NCBI RefSeq assembly: GCF_000173775.1
Contig: NZ_ACCD01000015.1
Location: forward strand, 23,123-87,122
Reading direction: 5' to 3'
From: Yersinia rohdei ATCC 43380
GTDB lineage: Bacteria; Pseudomonadota; Gammaproteobacteria; Enterobacterales; Enterobacteriaceae
Length of the DNA stretch: 64,000 nt
The position numbers and the translations under genes were made by a program. Of the stretch, positions 52,949-64,000 are shown in pieces. The notes beneath the pieces were generated by a model. The model saw only the letters and a list, made by a program, of their open reading frames with translations, did not search any database and was not told where the DNA came from. The stretch's first letter is position 1. Each line of letters opens with the position of its first letter.

Positions 52949-53072
52949 TACCCGTCATTTTTCAAGGTGCAGGGCTGTTGGCTACCATCATTCACCTAAC
53001 TCATTGAGTAACCTCAACGTTTTGGGCTCATTTAGTTGCGGCCAACCTGCAACTCGGAATCTATTGGGTATA
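52949..53072. repeat. degenerate ERIC element between ispE and prs
   Basis: The segment opens with TACCCGTCATTTTTCAAGGT, then GCAGGGCTGTTGGCTACC, and closes with CTGCAACTCG...TTGGGTATA. These correspond to the ends and inner landmarks of the 127-base ERIC repeat. The centre (CTAACTCATTGAGTAACCTC) is diverged. Length about 124 bases. Confidence 0.8.
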
Positions 53073-53085
53073 ACGCTGTAAATCG

Positions 53086-53976
53086 TTATCTGTGCTCACT
53101 GCTTTCAATTTTCCCAGAGCGTACGCGATGCAGTGGTGAAACATTCACACCACGAGCGATAAAACCGTGCAACCACTCAGGGGCAATACTTAACACCTGT
53201 CGGGCCGATGACTCAGTGTCGAATTCTGCAAACACACAAGCGCCGGTTCCGGTAAGGCGTGACGGGGCGTATTGTAACAGCCATGAAAGAGCCTGTTCAA
53301 CCTCGCGAAAACGTTTTCTTGCGATTGGTTCGCAATCATTTGCGTAAGGAGCGCTTAAAAGCGCCGCCAGTGGGCGAATTGGCGTATTTCTTTTTAATTC
53401 AGGATCGGAAAAAATAATTGGTGTTGGGATGCTTACACCGGGGTGTACCACCAAATACCACTTCTCTATAGGCTCTGCGGGCTGTAATTTTTCACCAATG
53501 CCCTCGGCAAAGGCGGCATGTCCATGAACAAATACCGGTACATCGGCACCCAAAGTGAGGCCAAGAGTGGCTAATTCGTCATCAGACAAGCCACATTGCC
53601 AGAGAGTATTGAGTGCCACTAACACGGTCGCAGCATTGGAAGAACCGCCCCCCAGACCTCCGCCCATGGGTAAACATTTATCAATACTGATATCAGCTCC
53701 CCGCGGTATTTTTATCGCATCGGGGTTGGGTTGATGCTGTTGCAGTAATCGAGCGGCCCTAACAATCAGATTTTGTTCATTTTCCACCCCCTCGATAGGG
53801 GTTAATAAATGAATCTGGTCATCATTTCTGGGGACAATAGTCAGCTCGTCGCCATAGTCGAGAAACTGAAACAGCGTTTGTAATTGATGATAGCCATCGG
53901 CACGTTGCCCGGTGATGTAGAGAAATAAATTCAATTTTGCGGGAGATGGCCAAACATGTTGATGAGTGATAACCAT
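53086..53976 (-). CDS. ispE: IspE 4-diphosphocytidyl-2-C-methyl-D-erythritol kinase
   Basis: IspE phosphorylates CDP-ME in the MEP isoprenoid pathway. The 296-residue GHMP kinase has [20 protein letters not shown] at the N-terminus (catalytic Lys, ADGYH), the ATP loop [14 protein letters not shown] (about 98-111) and the C-terminal [12 protein letters not shown]. It follows lolB with a one-base gap and precedes prs, keeping the lolB-ispE-prs order of E. coli. Confidence 0.95.
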   Translation of the reverse strand: MVITHQHVWPSPAKLNLFLYITGQRADGYHQLQTLFQFLDYGDELTIVPRNDDQIHLLTPIEGVENEQNLIVRAARLLQQHQPNPDAIKIPRGADISIDKCLPMGGGLGGGSSNAATVLVALNTLWQCGLSDDELATLGLTLGADVPVFVHGHAAFAEGIGEKLQPAEPIEKWYLVVHPGVSIPTPIIFSDPELKRNTPIRPLAALLSAPYANDCEPIARKRFREVEQALSWLLQYAPSRLTGTGACVFAEFDTESSARQVLSIAPEWLHGFIARGVNVSPLHRVRSGKIESSEHR

Positions 53977-53977
53977 G

Positions 53978-54601
53978 TTAATTGACCGTCCAGTTATCCA
54001 TTTTTAGCTTGATGCGCTGCCCGCCTTGGCTCAATTCCATACGGCTAGGCAATGGTGGCGTCACTTTTGTATTATATTCCTGATAATCCACTACCCAAGT
54101 TACCCCATCTTGCTGATACGTAAGCTGTTTTAATCGATATTTGTCATCAAGAGTGAAGTCCGTGGTATCGCCAGGTAACCCCAGGATCCATTGGCGCAAA
54201 CTGGCTAGTGGAATCGACATGCCAGTCAGCTTGTGAATCATTTCTTGCGGGTCATCACTGACGTAGCGTTTGCCTTGATTATCCGTTAGTTGAGTCACAC
54301 CGGGTTGCACCACGAGTTCAAGCTCAGTGCTACCCAATGGATTGGTCAGTAATAAACGATAACGCTCTGGAGCGGTTTGTTGCCAGAAAAAACGCGCATA
54401 AACTTTTTGTTTATCAGATAAATAGGCAAATGCACCTCGGGTTTGGAATTGGCTCAATTGCTGTAGTTGTTGCTCATGCTGACGCCATTGTGGTGACGTT
54501 GGGCTGGTCGCCGGGCCTGATGGTGGCGTGGTGCTACAAGCCGCTAGTAGCAGAGTAGCTAAGGGAAGTAAGCGATAAAAACGAGTTTTGCACTGAGGCA
54601 T
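53978..54601 (-). CDS. lolB: LolB outer-membrane lipoprotein insertase
   Basis: LolB takes lipoproteins from LolA and inserts them in the outer membrane. The 207-residue precursor has a signal peptide with lipobox LLLAAC (C22). After it comes the LolA/B-fold domain: [30 protein letters not shown] and [10 protein letters not shown] are as in E. coli LolB. It is divergent from hemA, the standard enterobacterial arrangement, and coupled to ispE. Confidence 0.95.
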   Translation of the reverse strand: MPQCKTRFYRLLPLATLLLAACSTTPPSGPATSPTSPQWRQHEQQLQQLSQFQTRGAFAYLSDKQKVYARFFWQQTAPERYRLLLTNPLGSTELELVVQPGVTQLTDNQGKRYVSDDPQEMIHKLTGMSIPLASLRQWILGLPGDTTDFTLDDKYRLKQLTYQQDGVTWVVDYQEYNTKVTPPLPSRMELSQGGQRIKLKMDNWTVN

Positions 54602-54920
54602 ATGGGTATAAATCCTATCGGTCGCGGTGTTTTCACTGGCGGCACGTTTTTAATGGAGCAACTTAATAATAAAGCAAATTGTTTTGATGCGTCTTAATTT
54701 GATGCAGCTTAATAAGGTTTAATTGTTGCTCACGCTAACCACCTGAAGGCCGAGCGTCAATCCCTTGTTCTAATTTGTACATCATATAATCAATTTTTGA
54801 GCATAATTTGGGATAATACTTAGGATGATGCACTGCGACTTTTATTGATCCCTCGCATCAAGTAGAATGCGGTTCAGACGAGAATCCATACTAACATCAG
54901 TATTACTCTAAGCCGTTCTC
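54602..54920. other. divergent promoter region of lolB and hemA
   Basis: No gene is seen in these 319 bases. Promoters for both directions must lie here; no specific regulator site stands out. Confidence 0.5.
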
Positions 54921-56183
54921 ATGACTCTGCTTGCATTAGGCATTAACCACAAAACCGCACCTGTATCGCTACGTGAACGTGTGACATTTTCACCGGAATC
55001 GATTGATCAGGCGCTTGCTAGCTTGCTCCAACAGCCGTTGGTGCAGGGCGGTGTCGTGTTGTCTACGTGTAACCGAACTGAGCTTTATCTCAGCGTAGAA
55101 CAGCAAGAAAACCTGCACGAACAACTGATTACCTGGTTATGTAATTATCATAAACTCAACCCCGATGAAGTGAAAACGAGTTTGTATTGGCATCAGGGGA
55201 ATGATGCCGTCAGCCATTTAATGCGGGTTGCCAGCGGGTTAGACTCACTGGTGCTGGGTGAACCGCAAATTCTGGGGCAGGTAAAAAAAGCCTTTGCTGA
55301 GTCTCAGCGCGAGCAATCACTGTCTGGCGAGCTGGAGCGTTTATTCCAGAAGTCATTTTCAGTGGCCAAACGGGTTCGTACCGAAACTGAAATCGGCGCG
55401 AGTGCGGTTTCGGTGGCTTTTGCTGCCTGTACTCTGGCACGACAAATTTTTGAGTCACTCTCTGAGCTGAATGTGTTGTTGGTCGGTGCCGGTGAAACCA
55501 TTGAGCTGGTAGCTCGTCATCTGCGTGAACATCAAGTCAAGCATATGATTATCGCTAACCGGACGCGCGAGCGCGCACAAACCCTGGCAACAGAGGTGGG
55601 TGCCGAAGTGATTACGTTGCCAGAAATTGATGCCCGTCTTGCTGATGCTGATATCATTATTAGCTCAACGGCCAGCCCGCTGCCGATTATCGGCAAGGGT
55701 ATGGTAGAACGCGCCCTGAAAAGCCGCCGCAACCAGCCAATGCTGTTTGTGGATATCGCCGTGCCACGGGATATCGAGCCTGAGGTGGGTAAACTGTCGA
55801 ATGCCTATTTATACAGTGTTGATGATTTACAGGCGATTATTCAGCACAATATGGCGCAGCGCCAAGCCGCAGCAGTTCAAGCTGAGTCAATAGTACAGCA
55901 AGAAAGCATGAATTTTATGACCTGGCTACGGGCGCAGGGGGCGGTCGAAACTATTCGTGAATACCGCTCTCAGGCCGAACAGGTTCGCAGTGAGATGACA
56001 GCAAAAGCTTTAGCTGCCATTGAGCAGGGGGCAAATGTAGAACAGGTGGTGAATGAATTGGCCCACAAGCTAACCAACCGCCTGATCCATGCGCCCACCA
56101 AATCCCTCCAGCAAGCTGCCAGCGATGGCGATATGGAGCGGTTGCAATTATTACGCGACAGCCTTGGGCTGGATCAGCACTAG
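54921..56183 (+). CDS. hemA: glutamyl-tRNA reductase
   Basis: HemA reduces glutamyl-tRNA to glutamate-1-semialdehyde, the first committed step of haem synthesis. The 420-residue protein begins [20 protein letters not shown]. The catalytic cysteine is in STCNRTELY (about C50), the conserved [10 protein letters not shown] follows, and an NADPH-binding region ([16 protein letters not shown]) and a C-terminal dimerisation helix complete it. The N-terminal Thr-Leu-Leu region is where haem-dependent proteolysis acts in Salmonella. prfA begins 31 bases downstream. Confidence 0.96.
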   Translation: MTLLALGINHKTAPVSLRERVTFSPESIDQALASLLQQPLVQGGVVLSTCNRTELYLSVEQQENLHEQLITWLCNYHKLNPDEVKTSLYWHQGNDAVSHLMRVASGLDSLVLGEPQILGQVKKAFAESQREQSLSGELERLFQKSFSVAKRVRTETEIGASAVSVAFAACTLARQIFESLSELNVLLVGAGETIELVARHLREHQVKHMIIANRTRERAQTLATEVGAEVITLPEIDARLADADIIISSTASPLPIIGKGMVERALKSRRNQPMLFVDIAVPRDIEPEVGKLSNAYLYSVDDLQAIIQHNMAQRQAAAVQAESIVQQESMNFMTWLRAQGAVETIREYRSQAEQVRSEMTAKALAAIEQGANVEQVVNELAHKLTNRLIHAPTKSLQQAASDGDMERLQLLRDSLGLDQH

Positions 56184-56214
56184 TTTCCTCTAATTACAGG
56201 GTTTAAAACCACGG

Positions 56215-57297
56215 ATGAAGTCTTCTATTGTTGCCAAACTGGAAGCGTTACAAGAGCGCCACGAAGAAGTGCTGGCGTATCTTGGCGATGCCAGCGTTAT
56301 TGCCGATCAAGACCGTTTCCGCGCGTTATCACGTGAATATGCGCAATTGACCGATGTCACTCGCTGCTTTAAAGAATGGCGCAGTGTGCAAGATGATCTC
56401 GAAGCCGCAGAAATGATGCTCGAAGATCTTGAAATGCGCGAAATGGCACAGGAAGAACTGAAAGAAGCCAAAGCTCGCAGTGAAGAGTTAGAGCAGCAAT
56501 TGCAAGTGTTGTTGCTGCCAAAAGACCCTGATGATGAGCGCGATTGTTTCCTGGAAATTCGTGCAGGAACCGGCGGTGACGAAGCGGCTATTTTTGCCGG
56601 TGATATGTTCCGCATGTACAGCCGCTATGCTGAATCCCGCCGCTGGAAAGTTGAAATCATGAGCGCCAGTGAAGGTGAGCATGGTGGTTATAAAGAAGTG
56701 ATTGCCAAGGTTTCCGGTGAGGGGGTCTTCGGGCGGCTGAAATTTGAATCCGGTGGTCACCGGGTTCAGCGCGTGCCAGAAACTGAATCACAAGGCCGCA
56801 TCCATACCTCGGCTTGTACTGTTGCGGTTATGCCCGCCATTCCTGAAGCTGAGATGCCGGAAATCAATGCCGGTGACTTGCGTATTGACACCTTCCGCTC
56901 TTCAGGTGCGGGTGGCCAGCACGTTAACACCACGGATTCGGCTATTCGTATTACCCATATTCCCACCGGGATTGTGGTGGAATGCCAGGACGAGCGTTCG
57001 CAACATAAGAACAAAGCTAAGGCTATGTCAGTGTTGGGTGCGCGTATCCGTGCCGCAGAAATGCAAAAACGCCAGTTGGCGGAAGCCTCTGAACGTCGCA
57101 ATCTGTTAGGTTCTGGTGACCGTTCAGATCGTAACCGTACCTATAACTTCCCGCAGGGCCGCGTGACTGACCATCGTATCAACCTGACTCTGTATCGTCT
57201 GGATGAAGTGATGGAAGGTAAACTGGATATGCTGATTCAGCCGATTGTGCAGGAATATCAAGCAGATCAGCTCTCTGCGTTGTCTGAGCAAGACTAA
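56215..57297 (+). CDS. prfA: peptide chain release factor 1
   Basis: RF1 ends translation at UAA and UAG. The 360-residue protein has the codon-recognition tripeptide PET (PxT class) in [10 protein letters not shown] and the catalytic GGQ in [15 protein letters not shown] (about 230-236). Length equals E. coli RF1. PrmC, encoded by the next gene, methylates the GGQ glutamine. It overlaps prmC by one base (TAATG). Confidence 0.97.
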   Translation: MKSSIVAKLEALQERHEEVLAYLGDASVIADQDRFRALSREYAQLTDVTRCFKEWRSVQDDLEAAEMMLEDLEMREMAQEELKEAKARSEELEQQLQVLLLPKDPDDERDCFLEIRAGTGGDEAAIFAGDMFRMYSRYAESRRWKVEIMSASEGEHGGYKEVIAKVSGEGVFGRLKFESGGHRVQRVPETESQGRIHTSACTVAVMPAIPEAEMPEINAGDLRIDTFRSSGAGGQHVNTTDSAIRITHIPTGIVVECQDERSQHKNKAKAMSVLGARIRAAEMQKRQLAEASERRNLLGSGDRSDRNRTYNFPQGRVTDHRINLTLYRLDEVMEGKLDMLIQPIVQEYQADQLSALSEQD

Positions 57298-58130
57298 TGG
57301 ATTATCAGCAGTGGCTGTCGCTAGCGGCAGCCCGTTTTAGTCAAAGTGACAGCCCGAAGCGCGATGCCGAGATCCTATTGAGTTTTGTCACGGGGCGTGG
57401 GCGTACCTATTTGCTTGCCTTCGGTGAAACTTTGCTCACCGCCGAGCAGCTAATTGCATTAGAGTCATTGGCCGCCCGTCGTGAGCAGGGTGAACCCATA
57501 GCGTATCTGGTCGGGGAACGGGAGTTCTGGTCACTGCCACTGAGTGTTTCTTCTGCCACACTGATACCGCGCCCTGATACCGAATGCTTGGTTGAACAGG
57601 CGTTGGCACATTTACCGGCCACACCAGGTCGCATTTTAGATTTGGGTACTGGCACTGGTGCTATTGCTTTGGCCTTAGCCAGTGAACGCCCAGATTGCGC
57701 CGTCGTCGGGGTGGATATTAAAGCCGATGCTGTGGCGCTAGCCCGCCATAATGGCGAAAAACTCGCAATAAATAATGTGCATTTTGTGCAAAGTAGCTGG
57801 TTTGACACGGTGAACGGCAAATTTATGCTGATTGTCAGTAATCCTCCTTATATTGATGCTAATGACCCCCATTTACAGCAAGGTGATGTTCGCTATGAGC
57901 CACACAGTGCGCTAGTGGCACCCGCGGCAGGTTTGGCTGATTTAGCTGAAATTGTTCGTCAGTCACCAGACTATTTAGAGCCGGGTGGCTGGTTGATGTT
58001 GGAACACGGCTGGCAGCAAGCGGAAGCCGTGCAGAAATTACTGAAGAATACGGGCTTTAGCGCGGTGATGACGTATAAAGATTATGGTAATAATGATCGT
58101 GTTACACTGGGTCAGTGGGTCGCAGGTTGA
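57297..58130 (+). CDS. prmC: PrmC release-factor glutamine methyltransferase
   Basis: PrmC (HemK) methylates the GGQ glutamine of RF1 and RF2 with SAM. The 277-residue protein has an N-terminal helical domain and a Rossmann methyltransferase domain with ILDLGTGTGAIALALA (about 112-127) and the signature VSNPPYID (about 180-187). It is coupled to prfA, the usual order. Confidence 0.96.
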   Translation: MDYQQWLSLAAARFSQSDSPKRDAEILLSFVTGRGRTYLLAFGETLLTAEQLIALESLAARREQGEPIAYLVGEREFWSLPLSVSSATLIPRPDTECLVEQALAHLPATPGRILDLGTGTGAIALALASERPDCAVVGVDIKADAVALARHNGEKLAINNVHFVQSSWFDTVNGKFMLIVSNPPYIDANDPHLQQGDVRYEPHSALVAPAAGLADLAEIVRQSPDYLEPGGWLMLEHGWQQAEAVQKLLKNTGFSAVMTYKDYGNNDRVTLGQWVAG

Positions 58131-58207
58131 GAAAACTCTGGTTAATACCCAATTTCTGTACTGAATAGACAAAAAGCGATGAATAATTAACAGATATCCA
58201 ACGTCAT

Positions 58208-58238
58208 TGGCATGGCAGTTAATCTCACTGCGATGCCA
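58208..58238. repeat. inverted repeat between prmC and sirB2
   Basis: TGGCATGGCAGT and ACTGCGATGCCA pair at 11 of 12 positions around a seven-base loop. No T run follows; it may be an mRNA stem inside the operon. Confidence 0.5.
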
Positions 58239-58270
58239 GGCAAAATGGGTAACAAAAGGAAGCGAAAGTC

Positions 58271-58672
58271 ATGTGGGTTGATTACATCGCCATGAAGCAT
58301 TTGCATTTACTCACTGTGGTCATCAGTATTACGCTGTTCGTATTACGTTTCTATTGGAAATGTCGCGGTTCGGCTATGATGGATAAACGCTGGGTAAAAA
58401 TAACGCCGCATATCAATGATACGCTGCTGTTTGTCAGCGGTATTGTCTTGATTTTTATTACCGGATTTTATCCATTCAGCCCGCAAGGAACATGGCTGAC
58501 TGAAAAGCTGTTTGGCGTTATTATCTATATCCTGCTTGGCTATGTTGCATTAGGTAAGCGAACTCGCAGCCAGAATCGTCGCTGGATTGCTTTTATACTC
58601 GCATTGGGTTGCCTGTATTTGATAATTAAACTGGCAACAACTAAGTTACCACTGCTGATGGGATATCTATGA
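58271..58672 (+). CDS. sirB2: SirB2-family membrane protein
   Basis: A 133-residue inner-membrane protein with four hydrophobic segments, of the SirB2 family, whose molecular role is unknown. It begins MWVDYIAMKHLHLLTVVISI and has RFYWKCRGSAM, similar to E. coli YchQ. It overlaps sirB1 by four bases. Order hemA-prfA-prmC-sirB2-sirB1-kdsA is as in E. coli and Salmonella. Confidence 0.9.
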   Translation: MWVDYIAMKHLHLLTVVISITLFVLRFYWKCRGSAMMDKRWVKITPHINDTLLFVSGIVLIFITGFYPFSPQGTWLTEKLFGVIIYILLGYVALGKRTRSQNRRWIAFILALGCLYLIIKLATTKLPLLMGYL

Positions 58673-59478
58673 GTATCATTGCTGATTTCGAATTTAACAA
58701 CGCGTCCCTGTGTGATGGGGTGTTACTGGTTACCCAGGAGATTCGACAGGATTTTCCACTGGCTGATGTACGTAAACAACTGCAACAGCTGGTTGATGAT
58801 GCACGGGCGGCAATGCCCGAGGGTCTTAATCAGGATCAGCAATTAGAAGTGCTTATCGATCTGTTTTACCGCCAATGGAAATTTGGCGGAGCAGGGGGCG
58901 TTTATCGTCTGTCTGATGCTATCTGGCTAGATAAAGTACTGGATAAACGCCAGGGCACACCGGTATCGCTGGGGGTTATTTTCTTGCATATTGCCCATCA
59001 GTTGGATTTACCGCTGATGCCGGTTATTTTTCCAACCCAATTAATTCTTCGTGCTGACTGGTTAGATGAAGAAATGTGGCTGATTAATCCGTTGAACGGT
59101 GAAACACTAAACGAGCATATGCTGGAAGTGTGGATCAAGGGCAATCTGGGGTTGAGCGCCGAATTGGAAGATGAAGATTTGGAAGAAGCAGAAAATACCC
59201 TGATTGTGCGCAAAATGCTTGATACATTAAAAGCGGCATTAATGGAAGAAAAACAGATGGAATTGGCTTTGCGTGCCAGTGAAGCGGTATTAGCTTTTGA
59301 TCCCGATGACCCCTATGAAATCCGTGACCGTGGCTTGATTTATGCCCAATTGGATTGCAACCACATTGCTATTTCTGATTTAAGCTATTTTGTCGAGCAG
59401 TGCCCGGAAGACCCTATTGCTGAAATGATAAAAATGCAGATCCACTCTATTGAGCAACAGCGGGTGACATTGCACTAA
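58669..59478 (+). CDS. sirB1: SirB1-family protein (transglutaminase-like plus TPR)
   Basis: A 269-residue protein of the SirB1/YchA family: a transglutaminase-like N-terminal domain (about 60-160; DKRQGTPVSLGVIFLHIAHQ) and C-terminal TPR-like helices (about 185-260; LRASEAVLAFDPDDPYEIRD). The catalytic cysteine typical of transglutaminases is not clearly kept, so an enzymatic role is doubtful. It is coupled to sirB2 and precedes kdsA. Confidence 0.9.
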   Translation: MSIIADFEFNNASLCDGVLLVTQEIRQDFPLADVRKQLQQLVDDARAAMPEGLNQDQQLEVLIDLFYRQWKFGGAGGVYRLSDAIWLDKVLDKRQGTPVSLGVIFLHIAHQLDLPLMPVIFPTQLILRADWLDEEMWLINPLNGETLNEHMLEVWIKGNLGLSAELEDEDLEEAENTLIVRKMLDTLKAALMEEKQMELALRASEAVLAFDPDDPYEIRDRGLIYAQLDCNHIAISDLSYFVEQCPEDPIAEMIKMQIHSIEQQRVTLH

Positions 59479-59580
59479 TTCTTTTTCTATAGTGGGTGAG
59501 TCACAGTAGCGAGCCGCTGAAGTCCCGCGCTATCAACTGTGCTTAACCTGCTGTAATTAATCTCGGTTTACCCTTTATAA

Positions 59581-60444
<864 letters not shown>

Positions 60445-60468
60445 ATATCCTCGGCTATTGTTATCAAT

Positions 60469-60504
60469 AAAAAAGGCAGTGTAGAAAGCTACGCTGCCTT
60501 TTTT
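60469..60504. terminator. bidirectional terminator between kdsA and dauA
   Basis: A 16-pair stem (AAAAAAGGCAGTGTAG with CTACGCTGCCTTTTTT, one G-T pair) around a four-base loop. A and T runs on the two sides suit termination of both converging genes. Confidence 0.9.
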
Positions 60505-60546
60505 GATTGTAAAATGACGATTTAACCTTACCTGCCACTTGCGCGG

Positions 60547-62247
60547 CTAGTTTTTCACCCGTAAAGCCTCTAAGGCCTCTGGCAAAGAGCCATAGAAACT
60601 CAACTTGCCCTCAATAGGCTGCACCCGAGCTCTTGCCAGCGTCTTTAGTGGCTGGAAAGGAATATCAGTGATGATGAGTTGCTGATGCTCATTTAGCGCC
60701 TCAGTGAAGCGCAGAAACGCATTTAATCCCCCCGCATCTAAAACTGGCACGGCGTCCCATTGCAAAATAACCGTGTTATAGTTTTCACTGCGGCTCAGTA
60801 ACTCATTAAATATGCGCTCTGCGGCGGCGAAAAACAGCGGCCCGTTAACCCGCAGAACCAAAGTATGTTCATCCACTTGCGCCGGTATTTCACTCAGGCG
60901 AGTCATGCGGGCAATGCGGCGCATAAAGAGCAGTGAAGCCAACACAATACCCACCGTGATAGCAATCACCATATCGAATAAGACGGTCAGGCTCATGCAC
61001 AGCAGCATCACGATAATGTCGTCTTTGGGGCCACGGCGCAGTAAATCGATAACTTTATGGGCCTCACTCATGTTCCAGGCCACAATCAACAGCAAAGAGG
61101 CCATCGCAGCTAATGGCAAGTAAGACAACATGGGGGCCAGAACCAACAAGGCCAGCAATACCAGCAGCGCATGCACAATGGCCGAGACAGGCGATGTGGC
61201 ACCGGCCCGCACATTTGCCGCGGAACGCGCAATGGCCGCAGTGGCTGTAATACCGCCAAAGAACGGCGCAATCATATTACCCAGTCCCTGCCCAACCAAC
61301 TCACTATTGGAATGATGTTTTTGGCCCGTCATGCCGTCGAGCACCACGGCGCATAATAATGACTCAATTGCCCCCAGCATGGCCATCGAGAAGGCGGCTG
61401 GGAGAAGCGCGGAAAGTGTGGCCCAATTCAGCACAAACTCCTGTCCATTGGCGGCCGGAAGCTGCCAGGGCAGGACAAGTTGCGGCAAAATAGGGGGGAT
61501 ACCCTGGCCTTGGGTGCCATCAGCCAGTAAATAGCCAAAACGCGAACCGATAGTGGCTACCTGACTATCAAATAGTGACAAGATGCCCATAACAGCAGTA
61601 CCAGCAACCAAAGCAGGTAAGTGACCCGGTAACTTTAATTTCAATCGTGGCCAGAGAATTAATACCATTAGGGTAACAACAGCAATTAATGTATCACTGA
61701 GGTTTATGGTTGGCAGCGATTGCGCTAGAGCCGTCACTTTGCCGACATAGTTTTCCGGCATTTTTTCAATATGTAAGCCGAAGAAATCCTTTACTTGCAT
61801 GGTCGCAATGGTGATACCAATCCCCGAGGTAAAACCAAGTGTGACTGATAGCGGAATATATTCAATTAAGCGGCCTAGACGCCCCAGCCCCATGCACAGT
61901 AAAAATATCCCCGAAATTAATGTCGCCAGTAATAAGCCGGCTAAACCAAATTGTTGTGAAACAGGATAAAGAATTACCACAAAGGCCGCGGTCGGGCCGG
62001 AGACGCTATATCTGGACCCCCCACTGACAGCAATAACAATCCCGGCGATAGCCGAGGTATATAAGCCGTACTGCGGTGGGACACCACTGGCAATAGCCAG
62101 TGCCATAGCCAGCGGAATAGCAATAATACCGACAGTGACGCCGGCAATTATATCTTTAGTAAGTCTATGAAATGTATATTTTTCTCGCCAGCAAGCGTCA
62201 ATAATCGCGCTGAACGGCCTAATGCCGTTAATTCCGTGCGTTTTCAT
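60547..62247 (-). CDS. dauA: SulP-family anion transporter, DauA-like
   Basis: A 566-residue inner-membrane transporter of the SulP/SLC26 family. E. coli DauA imports succinate and other C4-dicarboxylates at acid pH. The membrane domain (about 25-430) has [24 protein letters not shown], and the cytoplasmic STAS domain lies at about 445-560 ([21 protein letters not shown]). It is convergent with kdsA, as ychM is in E. coli, and the length fits. Substrate is taken from the family. Confidence 0.92.
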   Translation of the reverse strand: MKTHGINGIRPFSAIIDACWREKYTFHRLTKDIIAGVTVGIIAIPLAMALAIASGVPPQYGLYTSAIAGIVIAVSGGSRYSVSGPTAAFVVILYPVSQQFGLAGLLLATLISGIFLLCMGLGRLGRLIEYIPLSVTLGFTSGIGITIATMQVKDFFGLHIEKMPENYVGKVTALAQSLPTINLSDTLIAVVTLMVLILWPRLKLKLPGHLPALVAGTAVMGILSLFDSQVATIGSRFGYLLADGTQGQGIPPILPQLVLPWQLPAANGQEFVLNWATLSALLPAAFSMAMLGAIESLLCAVVLDGMTGQKHHSNSELVGQGLGNMIAPFFGGITATAAIARSAANVRAGATSPVSAIVHALLVLLALLVLAPMLSYLPLAAMASLLLIVAWNMSEAHKVIDLLRRGPKDDIIVMLLCMSLTVLFDMVIAITVGIVLASLLFMRRIARMTRLSEIPAQVDEHTLVLRVNGPLFFAAAERIFNELLSRSENYNTVILQWDAVPVLDAGGLNAFLRFTEALNEHQQLIITDIPFQPLKTLARARVQPIEGKLSFYGSLPEALEALRVKN

Positions 62248-62805
62248 CTAAGGTGTAAACCAAATAAAGAAAAGACAAAATAAATGGCGGGCCAATAAGG
62301 GTCCGTCTCGAAGTGCTGATTACAACGATACGCCAATTTGTACGACAAGATCTAGACGTAAATCAATCTCTGGCAGAAATGTAGATAACTCTGCATTTTA
62401 TAAAATGACTTTTATGAGCCAATGCATTGCTAGTAAGCTATTTTCGGCTATCGGTAAATAAAAATCAGATATTATCCCAGTCAGGGGTGATTTTTATCCT
62501 CAACTGTCTGAAATTGAATGTCATTAGGGCCAGAACCTATGTTACTGGTTGGTGGCGATTAAGTAAATGAGTGAAAATCTTGTTACCGGAGGGTAGCAAG
62601 AGGCTGCATAATAGCCGTGTTCAGGAATAAATCCGACTTTATGGCTGAATATGAGGTTGGAAACTGCGACTGTTATCTGTACTTAATGTTTAGGGAATTC
62701 AATGAATAACATCATTCTTAAATATAATGTTTCGCTAGCACTAAATTGGCAAAATTCGTTTTGGTCAACATCAGCAGTTAAAATTCAAAGAGCTGACGCT
62801 ACACC
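62248..62805. other. divergent upstream region of dauA and the GGDEF gene
   Basis: About 560 bases with no supported gene. No clear regulator site was found. The GGDEF gene has only a weak ribosome site (AGAG about 14 bases before the ATG). Confidence 0.5.
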
Positions 62806-63918
62806 ATGAATGAATTGGAATCTTTATCAACATTATACCGAGACATCTGTGTCACCTATGCAACACTTTCCATCAGTTATCTTGCCTTAAGTAAAAACAG
62901 CACTTTTTCCTATGATGGTGGCGTGGGGAAGCGCATAATATTTGGTTTGATATCAGGGTTAGTTTCACTTTATTTAAATGAAGATCAGTGGGTTATTTCT
63001 GATTCATTCTTCTATAGCTTCGAATTGATCCCGATAATATTAGTTACATTTTATGGTGGCTGGCTTAGTGGTTTGACTGCCGTTGCGGTGAATATTGCAT
63101 TTACTGGTTGGTTTACGCTAGACAATCTATTAATAACACTAATATTTACTTCTCTTATTCTCTTCAAAGTCTGGGAGAAAAAGAATAATCGTGTTTTTTA
63201 CACCACCGTTGTTTTGATCGTTATATACCGAGTCGTCGCTGCTGGTTTATTAGTTCCGCAGGCACTTAACTGGTCTCAGGTGATGATATATCAGCTGATT
63301 TCTGTCCTGTGTTTAGCTATTTGTTATCATGCGCTTAACTTTAATGAACATCATATCCACACCTTCTTTACGATGAAGTTCCGAGCGAGTATCGACAAAT
63401 TAACGCAGTTAAATAACCGTGCAAGTGTTGATTACCGCCTAACTACAATTTATAACAACCGCCAGGCGTGTGGCTTAATGATTTTGGATCTTGATCATTT
63501 CAAGTTTGTTAATGATACCTACGGCCATGATGCTGGCGATGTTATGTTGTCAGAAATTGGGCGGCTTTTGACTGAGGCTATCAGGGATGAGGATTTTGTT
63601 GGCCGTTATGGTGGAGAGGAATTTATTATCATCACTCACCGCCATGAACCACAGACCATTACAGCGGTTGCAGAGCGGATCCGGCAACTGGTTGAGAATT
63701 TAACGGTAGAATTACCGAGTGGAGAGAAAATAAAGGCGACTATGTCCATTGGCGCGTCACTCTATTTACCAGGAATGTCGATGTTAAAAGCCCTGAAAAT
63801 GGCCGATGAAGCATTGTATCAGGCTAAAAGACAAGGTCGTAATCAAGTGGTTTATAGTCGACTAATGCCATATTCAGTCTTGGGCGATAACATAGCGAAA
63901 GAGAAGTACCGACGCTAA
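62806..63918 (+). CDS. membrane diguanylate cyclase (GGDEF)
   Basis: A 370-residue enzyme predicted to make c-di-GMP from GTP. About six hydrophobic segments lie at 15-180, recalling the 5TM LytS/YhcK-type sensor region. The GGDEF domain is at about 195-360. The active-site loop is GGEEF (269-273), and an intact inhibitory I-site RDED (260-263) lies five residues before it, so product inhibition is expected. DLDHFKFVND is the other metal and substrate motif. It is distinct in place from hmsT. Its c-di-GMP could act on HmsR-HmsS, but this is inference. Confidence 0.9.
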   Translation: MNELESLSTLYRDICVTYATLSISYLALSKNSTFSYDGGVGKRIIFGLISGLVSLYLNEDQWVISDSFFYSFELIPIILVTFYGGWLSGLTAVAVNIAFTGWFTLDNLLITLIFTSLILFKVWEKKNNRVFYTTVVLIVIYRVVAAGLLVPQALNWSQVMIYQLISVLCLAICYHALNFNEHHIHTFFTMKFRASIDKLTQLNNRASVDYRLTTIYNNRQACGLMILDLDHFKFVNDTYGHDAGDVMLSEIGRLLTEAIRDEDFVGRYGGEEFIIITHRHEPQTITAVAERIRQLVENLTVELPSGEKIKATMSIGASLYLPGMSMLKALKMADEALYQAKRQGRNQVVYSRLMPYSVLGDNIAKEKYRR

Positions 63919-63953
63919 TCATAAAGCCATTGTCTCTGATGCGAAACCAAAGA

Positions 63954-63983
63954 AAAAGGCTCTGACTTTCGTCAGAGCCTTTT
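63954..63983 (+). terminator. terminator of the GGDEF gene
   Basis: AAAAGGCTCTGAC and GTCAGAGCCTTTT are perfect 13-base arms around a four-base loop, 36 bases after the stop. Confidence 0.9.
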
Positions 63984-64000
63984 GCTCGAATATGGCGGTG

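Overview
The window reads as chromosome of a Yersinia species. Most proteins recall Escherichia coli or Yersinia orthologues closely: an HmsHFRS biofilm operon, an astCADBE operon, an hms-phoH neighbourhood, the hemA-prfA-prmC-sirB2-sirB1-kdsA block and an ERIC-type repeat. A gadB-gadC pair beside an EvgA-like regulator argues against Y. pestis and suggests an environmental or Y. enterocolitica-like lineage. That placement is inference from gene content, not from a database search. No rRNA, tRNA, prophage, complete insertion sequence or CRISPR array was seen.

Layout. 0.1-6.5 kb: hmsHFRS, which makes, partly deacetylates and exports poly-beta-1,6-N-acetylglucosamine. 6.6-8.9 kb: a GNAT acetyltransferase, then phoH behind a Pho box and a long leader. 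9-12.7 kb: antiporter chaA, a siderophore-interacting reductase behind a Fur-like box, and the LysR regulator cbl. 12.7-17.2 kb (minus strand): a cyanide-insensitive-type bd oxidase (cioAB), a 55-residue DUF2474-like protein missing from ordinary ORF lists, and an orphan narX. 17.4-25.6 kb: a MocR-type regulator, then astCADBE for arginine/succinylarginine breakdown, behind a sigma-54 promoter with NtrC- and ArgR-like sites. 26.3-27.4 kb: an OmpC/OmpF-type porin with two tandem NtrC-like sites upstream. 27.5-32.5 kb: a divergent hut cluster (hutG-hutI, hutC, hutF-hutD) with two palindromic HutC-type operators; hutH and hutU are absent. 33.2-36.9 kb: a galactose/ribose-type sugar ABC transporter. 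37-38.6 kb: zinT with a Zur box, and an RpiB/LacAB-type isomerase. 38.7-42.9 kb: an ActS/YgeR-like LytM lipoprotein, a VOC protein, a HAD phosphatase convergent with a DeoR-type regulator whose C-terminus looks frameshifted, and a small unknown protein.

42.9-48.2 kb is the most accessory-looking stretch: an orphan EvgA-like response regulator, a degraded ORF, and gadB and gadC. Because EvgA sits above glutamate-dependent acid resistance in E. coli, this may be a self-contained acid-resistance cassette with a local regulator. 48.3-64 kb is housekeeping sequence: ychF, an inserted unknown membrane-anchored protein, pth, ychH, prs, ispE, lolB, hemA to kdsA, a SulP transporter (dauA) and a membrane diguanylate cyclase.

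A theme is nitrogen and amino-acid scavenging (ast, hut, NtrC-like sites) next to envelope and stress functions (Hms, porin, Gad, ActS). Product calls rest on remembered family motifs and alignments by eye. Regulatory sites are consensus matches read by eye and are less certain.
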